The notes under the pieces were generated by a model. That model saw only the letters and a list, made by a program, of their open reading frames with translations. It was not told the origin of the DNA and did no database searches. 17,839 nucleotides of DNA from Candidatus Opimibacter skivensis (GTDB taxonomy: Bacteria; Bacteroidota; Bacteroidia; Chitinophagales; Saprospiraceae), in contig JADKGY010000015.1 in NCBI GenBank assembly GCA_016722045.1, positions 1-17,839 on the forward strand, written 5' to 3'. This document shows, one piece after another, positions 16,105-17,839 of the stretch (within the stretch, counting starts at the first letter, position 1; each line of letters opens with the position of its first letter). Position numbers and translations under genes: made by a program.

Positions 16105-17839
16105 TTAAGATTGGAATCGCCTTGACATTTCATCTTTCGGAATCGTGATGAACGTCTTTCTTCCGGATGGACTTGTATACGGATTTTCTGATGCCATCAA
16201 TTCTTCGACAAGCATTTGCATTTCTTCCGTGGTCATGGCATCACCGCGTTTTCGACTCCAGATTTGATGCAAGAGCAAAAGCAATCTTTTCAACCGGTTT
16301 CATATCAGGCGTATCATGGCCTGATTTGAATCTGTCAAGGACATCGTCTATCGCCTGTTGTGGTGATATCAGATCTGTGATGATGGCAGGTATTCCATGC
16401 ACAATAAAACTTCCATGCCCGAATTCAGCGATATCAAAACCAAGATATTGAAGATGAGGTAAGAGCTCTTTCAATAACATTGTATCCGAAGCATGACTTT
16501 GTATCGTCTCCGGCCACAATAATTTTTGAATCGCAGGATTATGAATGGCCAGATCTTTCATCATCGATTCGAAGATGACTCTTTCGTGTGCAGCCCGCTG
16601 ATCAATGATGACAAGGTCAGATAGTCCGGGCAATAAAATATACCGCTGCCACAATTGAACAGGTGTTGATGATTGAGACAGCAGATCTTCTCCTGTTTCA
16701 CTTCCCTGGAATAATGGACCATAAGGATTGGTTGTCTCACCCGGTTCATCACTTTTCTCAATTGAAAATCCTTCAATGGATTCAAGCAGGGCACCCCACT
16801 TTTTGATGTTTTCTTTTTCGTGATATCGGTCTTGTTCAAGCCTTGACATACCTGCTGTCGAAGAATTCTGATTCGCTCTTTCTCCGGATGCACGATCGAT
16901 AGCTACTTCCTGTTCGAAATCAAGACTAGGTGTGATACTGTATTTTCCAAGTGCGTGTCTGCACGCCACTCTCAGATAATTGTAAATAATGCGTTCATCT
17001 TCAAACTTTATTTCTTGTTTGGTCGGATGCACATTGACATCAATCTTATCTGTATTGATATCGAGAAACAATACGAAGAATGGAAATTGATCTGCAGGCA
17101 GAATATCTTCATAAGCAGATTTTACCGCATGTTGTAAATAAGAGCTTCGGATATATCTTCTGTTGACAAATAAAAATTGCTCGCCCCTTGTTTTCTTTCC
17201 CAGTTTTGGTTTGCCGATGTAGCCGCTGAAGTTGACATAGTTAGTATCTTCTTCGACCGGAACTAAAAATTCATTGATCCGCTTTCCGAAAATATTGAGT
17301 ATCCTGCTCCTCAGAGAAACTTCCTGCAGATTATAGATCTCCTGATCATTGTGATAAAGCTTGAATTGAACATTTTCAAAAGCGAGGGCTATCCGGTGAA
17401 ACTCATCAAGAATATGACGCATTTCCACAGGATCACTTTTTAAAAATTTGCGTCTCGCCGGAACATTATAAAAAAGATTACGTACGATGATCGATGTGCC
17501 TACAGGACATTGGCAACCTTCCTGTACTGTGACAACTGAAGCTTCTACAATAAGTCTTGTACCGATCACGTCATCTGCACGTCTTGTCCTGATCTCCATT
17601 TGAGCAATAGCTGCGATCGAAGCCAAAGCTTCTCCTCTGAAACCCATCGTACGGATATCAAACAGATCTTCCGCTTTCCGAAGTTTGGACGTAGCATGAC
17701 GCTCAAGGCTCATCCTCGCATCCGTCGGCGACATCCCTGAACCATTGTCCTGGATATGGATCGAGGTTTTCCCCGCATCCTTTATGATGACATTTATTTC
17801 AGTGGCACCGGCATCGACAGCATTATCCAGCAATTCTTT
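16105..17839 (-). CDS. mutL: DNA mismatch repair protein MutL (5'-partial, one frameshift)
   Basis: MutL is the GHKL-ATPase dimer linking MutS mismatch recognition to strand incision. The window opens inside the first motif, KELLDNAVDAG with the catalytic Glu, so about 30 residues are missing. Next come DNGSGM, RHATSKL, GFRGEALASI, GTSIIVRNLFYNVPARRKFL and the DVNVHPTK segment. A variable linker leads to the C-terminal dimerisation/endonuclease-like domain with IIDQRAAHERVIFE; the canonical DQHA(X)2E(X)4E metal motif has Arg for His. The C-terminal CPHGRP motif is absent (SPSGRKTF instead), as I recall for many Bacteroidota MutL. The main frame stops at 16241 after an extra A in a homopolymer (16249-16252); removing it joins SNLESKRGDAMTTEEMQ to the family C-terminus ending at 16105. 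The corrected visible length is about 577 residues. It heads the minus-strand cluster with the rhomboid 20 bases downstream. Confidence 0.96.

Noticed and set aside
16955..17137. Small + strand ORF inside mutL
   Set aside because: It is antisense to the conserved DVNVHPTK segment of mutL; coding evidence is wholly on the minus strand.

Overview
This window reads as a chromosomal segment of a Bacteroidota bacterium, probably of the Saprospiria/Saprospiraceae type. The evidence is an SprA (T9SS translocon) gene, a secreted PKD protein with a C-terminal type IX sorting domain, a Bacteroidota-style glutaminyl cyclase lipoprotein, and a mutL gene followed by rhomboid genes. The family-level placement is inference. 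No rRNA, tRNA, CRISPR array, prophage or insertion sequence was recognised.

Layout. (1) Positions 1-5991 (+): the 3' four fifths of sprA, interrupted by many single-base frame changes, worst in the first 2 kb. (2) Positions 5992-7115: a convergent junction with two related hairpins, then metX (-). (3) Positions 7115-8280: an O-acylhomoserine sulfhydrylase gene (metZ type, -), whose stop overlaps the metX start by one base. (4) Positions 8348-9376: a glutaminyl-peptide cyclotransferase lipoprotein (-). (5) Positions 9410-9587: three back-to-back tandem arrays with 8-, 9- and 7-bp units; the last supplies the stop codon of cysS. (6) Positions 9585-13108 (-): cysS, a membrane-anchored endonuclease/exonuclease/phosphatase-fold protein, and a rhomboid protease. 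(7) Positions 13338-15125 (+): a secreted PKD protein with T9SS sorting domain, the only gene besides sprA on the + strand. (8) Positions 15426-17839 (-): a second rhomboid protease, frameshifted before its catalytic His, and mutL, which runs off the right edge.

How the genes connect. SprA is the outer-membrane pore of the type IX secretion system, and the PKD protein is a predicted substrate of that system. The PKD protein's signal peptide is predicted to leave an N-terminal Gln, which the glutaminyl cyclase encoded 4 kb away could convert to pyroglutamate (the Bacteroidota 'Q-rule'). metX and the sulfhydrylase form a direct-sulfhydrylation step of methionine synthesis. mutL, two rhomboids, the EEP protein and cysS look like one minus-strand cluster into which the PKD gene has been placed in the opposite orientation.

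Quality. Six genes (sprA, metX, metZ, cysS, the second rhomboid, mutL) are broken by frame changes. Nearly every break I could resolve is a one-base gain or loss in a homopolymer, and I saw no in-frame nonsense mutation, so I read most of them as sequencing or assembly errors and give the corrected genes. I did not find a convincing undescribed system. The most interesting non-genic signal is the set of short tandem arrays that run into, and provide, the stop codons of two genes.
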